From Halomonas sp. A40-4 (lineage in GTDB: Bacteria > Pseudomonadota > Gammaproteobacteria > Pseudomonadales > Halomonadaceae), in assembly GCF_015767635.1 (NCBI RefSeq), contig NZ_CP065230.1, positions 3,162,001-3,226,000 of the forward strand: a stretch of 64,000 nucleotides of DNA, written 5' to 3'. Both the position numbers and the translations under genes were made by a program. The notes under the pieces were generated by a model. It was not told where the DNA came from and ran no database searches. It saw only the letters and a list, made by a program, of their open reading frames with translations. Numbering within the stretch: the stretch's first letter is position 1; each line of letters starts with the position of its first letter. Below, piece by piece: positions 62,158 through 64,000 of this stretch.

Positions 62158-63528
62158 ATGAGTGCATCACCATCGGGTCTGACGTCGGACGACCCAGCGA
62201 CCGTTACACCCAGCGACGGCCAGAAAAGCATAGGCGACGAATCGCTCGCGCCACAAAGTACGCGAATAATGGGGCGCGCCTCTTATTTTCTTGCCTGGTT
62301 TGGCGGCTGCGTGTCCATTGGCACCTTCGCCATGGGTTCGAGTGTGGTCGGCACGCTCAACCTGATTCAGGCGACGCTGGCGATCGCCATTGGCTGCTTT
62401 GTGATTGGCATTGCCTTGGCGCTCAACGGCGCCGGTGGCTATAAATACGGCATTCCCTTCATGGTCCAGGCCCGCAGCGCCTTTGGCTTTGCGGGCACCC
62501 GGCTGCCAGGGCTGGTTCGCGCGGTACCGGCGATCGTGTGGTACGGGTTTCAAAGCTGGATCGGCGCCGGTGCGCTGAACATGGTGTCAGCGACGCTGTT
62601 TGGCTTTGATAATCTGGTGTTCTACTTCATTACCTTCCAGCTGCTGCAAATCGCTCTTTCGGTGACCGGTTTTCAGGGCATCAAGTGGCTGGAAAATCTG
62701 GGTAGCGGGTTTATTCTCCTGTCACTGGTCTACATGTTTGTAGCTACCATTCAGCGCTACGGCGATGAACTGTCGGCAAACCTGCTGACCATGGAAGGCT
62801 CCTGGGGCATGCCGTTCTGGGGCGCAACCATGCTGTTTCTGGGCATCTACAGCACCATGATGCTCAACGTCAGCGACTACTCCCGGGAGCATAAAACCGG
62901 CTCGGGGCCGGGCCTGCTGACCACGCTGTATGCCATGTCGATTCTGCCCTGCACGCTGTTCATGGGCCTGATTGGTTTTATGGTCTCGGAAGCCACCGGC
63001 ACCGCCGACCCCATCCAGGTCTTCGCCAACGCCGTGGATAACACCCCGCTGCTGATGACCACGCTACTGTTCATCGCCTTTGCGCAGGTAACGACCAACG
63101 TCCTGAATAACGTCGTTCCGCCCACCTACGTCCTGATGGATATCTTTAAGCTCAAGTTCCCCGTGGCCACCGTGATCGTCGGCCTGCTGGCGTTCGCGAC
63201 CTTTCCCTGGAAGCTGGTGCAGCCGGGATCGGCAGAAGGGTTGCAGCTTTTCGTGCAAACCTACTCTGCCTTTCTCGGCCCGATCTTCGCCATTCTGGTG
63301 GTGGATTATTACGTGATTCGTCGTCGCACGCTGGATCTGGACAAGCTCTACGACGCCAGCGGCCCATACCGGGGTGTTAATGCGGCGGCCTTGATCGCCA
63401 CCGCCGTGGGCATTGTGGCGGCGCTGCTGTTCTCAGCCGTTTCCTGGTACGCCAGCCTGATTCCCGCCGGGCTGACCTACTTCCTGTTGATGAAGCACTG
63501 GCCCGCCTGCCAGCGTTTTAACTCGTAA
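62158..63528 (+). CDS. NCS1-family permease (allantoin/cytosine type)
   Basis: 456-residue inner-membrane symporter with twelve hydrophobic segments after a 40-residue polar N-terminus. NCS1 features are YFLAWFGGCVSIGTFAMGS, YKYGIPFMVQARSAFGFAG, VWYGFQSWIGAGALNMV and MLNVSDYSREHKTG. Given its place 120 bp after the racemase, allantoin or a related purine product is the likely cargo. It is followed 29 bp later by a second NCS1 gene. Confidence 0.88.
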   Translation: MSASPSGLTSDDPATVTPSDGQKSIGDESLAPQSTRIMGRASYFLAWFGGCVSIGTFAMGSSVVGTLNLIQATLAIAIGCFVIGIALALNGAGGYKYGIPFMVQARSAFGFAGTRLPGLVRAVPAIVWYGFQSWIGAGALNMVSATLFGFDNLVFYFITFQLLQIALSVTGFQGIKWLENLGSGFILLSLVYMFVATIQRYGDELSANLLTMEGSWGMPFWGATMLFLGIYSTMMLNVSDYSREHKTGSGPGLLTTLYAMSILPCTLFMGLIGFMVSEATGTADPIQVFANAVDNTPLLMTTLLFIAFAQVTTNVLNNVVPPTYVLMDIFKLKFPVATVIVGLLAFATFPWKLVQPGSAEGLQLFVQTYSAFLGPIFAILVVDYYVIRRRTLDLDKLYDASGPYRGVNAAALIATAVGIVAALLFSAVSWYASLIPAGLTYFLLMKHWPACQRFNS

Positions 63529-63557
63529 ATCCACTCGCCACTACAAGAGCTAATGCC

Positions 63558-64000
63558 ATGAACAAGCGTAACGACGTCGGCGATCTGGATATCAAGCATA
63601 TCGATCCCACGCTGTATAACGAGGACCTCGCGCCACTGAAACCCCAGGACCGCAACTGGGGAGCGTTCGAGATATTCAACGTCTGGTCCAACGACATCCA
63701 GAGCCTTTTTGGCTATACCCTGGCCGCTTCGCTATTTTTGACTTACGGCCTCAATGGCTGGGCCGTCATGGCCGCCATCATCCTGGCGGGCGTGATCGTG
63801 ATGTTTCTGGTCAACCTGACCGGCAAGCCCAGCGTCAAGTACGGCATTCCCTTTCCGGTGATGGTACGCGCCAGCATGGGCGTGCGTGGGGCCAACCTGC
63901 CCGCGATGCTGCGGGCGATTGTGGGGATTTTCTGGTACGGCGTGCAGACCTACTTTGCCTCGACCGCCATGACGCTGCTGCTGGCAGCGCTGTTCGGTGG
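63558..64000 (+). CDS. Second NCS1-family permease, 3' end outside window
   Basis: The first 147 codons are present. The sequence MNKRNDVGDLDIKHIDPTLYNEDLAPL, then RNWGAFEIFNVWSNDIQSLFGYT, KPSVKYGIPFPVMVRASMGVRGANLPAML and GIFWYGVQTYFASTAM is typical of the NCS1 group for uracil, allantoin or hydantoin. It differs clearly from the preceding NCS1 gene, so this is not a recent duplication. It probably carries another ureide or pyrimidine. Confidence 0.88.
   Translation, partial: MNKRNDVGDLDIKHIDPTLYNEDLAPLKPQDRNWGAFEIFNVWSNDIQSLFGYTLAASLFLTYGLNGWAVMAAIILAGVIVMFLVNLTGKPSVKYGIPFPVMVRASMGVRGANLPAMLRAIVGIFWYGVQTYFASTAMTLLLAALFG

Noticed and set aside
1-64000. tRNA or rRNA genes, insertion sequences, prophage genes, CRISPR arrays
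   Set aside because: No cloverleaf-like segment, transposase, integrase, phage protein or regular spaced repeat was noticed when reading both strands.

Overview
The window reads as a GC-rich chromosomal segment of a halophilic gammaproteobacterium, most likely a Halomonas-type member of the Halomonadaceae. The reasons are a BetT-type choline carrier, two TRAP uptake systems side by side, many acidic soluble proteins, BaeSR and ModABC of gammaproteobacterial type, and densely packed operons. No rRNA, tRNA, insertion sequence, prophage, CRISPR array or pseudogene was seen. Species assignment is inference.

Layout. (1) 1-4470, minus: a cyanophycin operon, cphB-cphA-iadA, joined by ATGA overlaps, for making the Asp/Arg storage polymer, depolymerising it and probably splitting the beta-Asp dipeptide. 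(2) 4827-9273, plus: an orphan ATP-grasp ligase, a CocE/NonD (S15-type) hydrolase and a GhrA-type 2-hydroxyacid dehydrogenase, divergent from the cph operon. (3) 9351-12969, plus: NAD salvage (pncA-pncB), a DUF3108 protein and a LysO-type exporter. (4) 12983-17949, minus: type I asparaginase, an AGCS amino-acid symporter and an OsmC-YcaO fusion. (5) 18124-26196: an HTH regulator, then a TetR/NemR-like repressor divergent from an RND efflux operon that ends in BaeS and BaeR. (6) 26210-32600: a lipoprotein esterase, a Spy-like periplasmic protein, betT behind a BetI-like operator, a stand-alone Hen1-like RNA methyltransferase and a SulP permease. (7) 32676-41859: AdhP and ExaC-type dehydrogenases beside a signalling island (LuxR-type regulator, NahK/ErcS hybrid kinase, FIST sensor, transmembrane hybrid kinase with HPt, periplasmic molybdopterin-fold protein, UspA). 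(8) 41872-48737, minus: a TAXI-type TRAP system (fused permease) and a DctPQM TRAP system, each with a stem-loop just after the binding-protein gene. (9) 48971-54399: an EamA exporter, a DUF192 protein with a Tat-like signal, and modABC directly behind pyruvate kinase. (10) 54482-64000: a ureide (allantoin) catabolic cluster: allA, allE, a polar amino-acid-type ABC transporter, an RpiR regulator, puuE-type allantoinase, an allantoin-racemase-like enzyme and two NCS1 permeases, the second cut by the window edge.

A common thread is nitrogen handling: cyanophycin storage, asparagine, alanine and lysine traffic, betaine precursors, and allantoin use for N and glyoxylate. The most interesting items are the Hen1-like methyltransferase without its usual Pnkp partner, the uncharacterised ATP-grasp/CocE pair facing the cyanophycin operon, the recurring TTGTATACAA-type site at four promoters of the ureide cluster, and the overlapping multi-kinase island with a molybdopterin-fold periplasmic partner.
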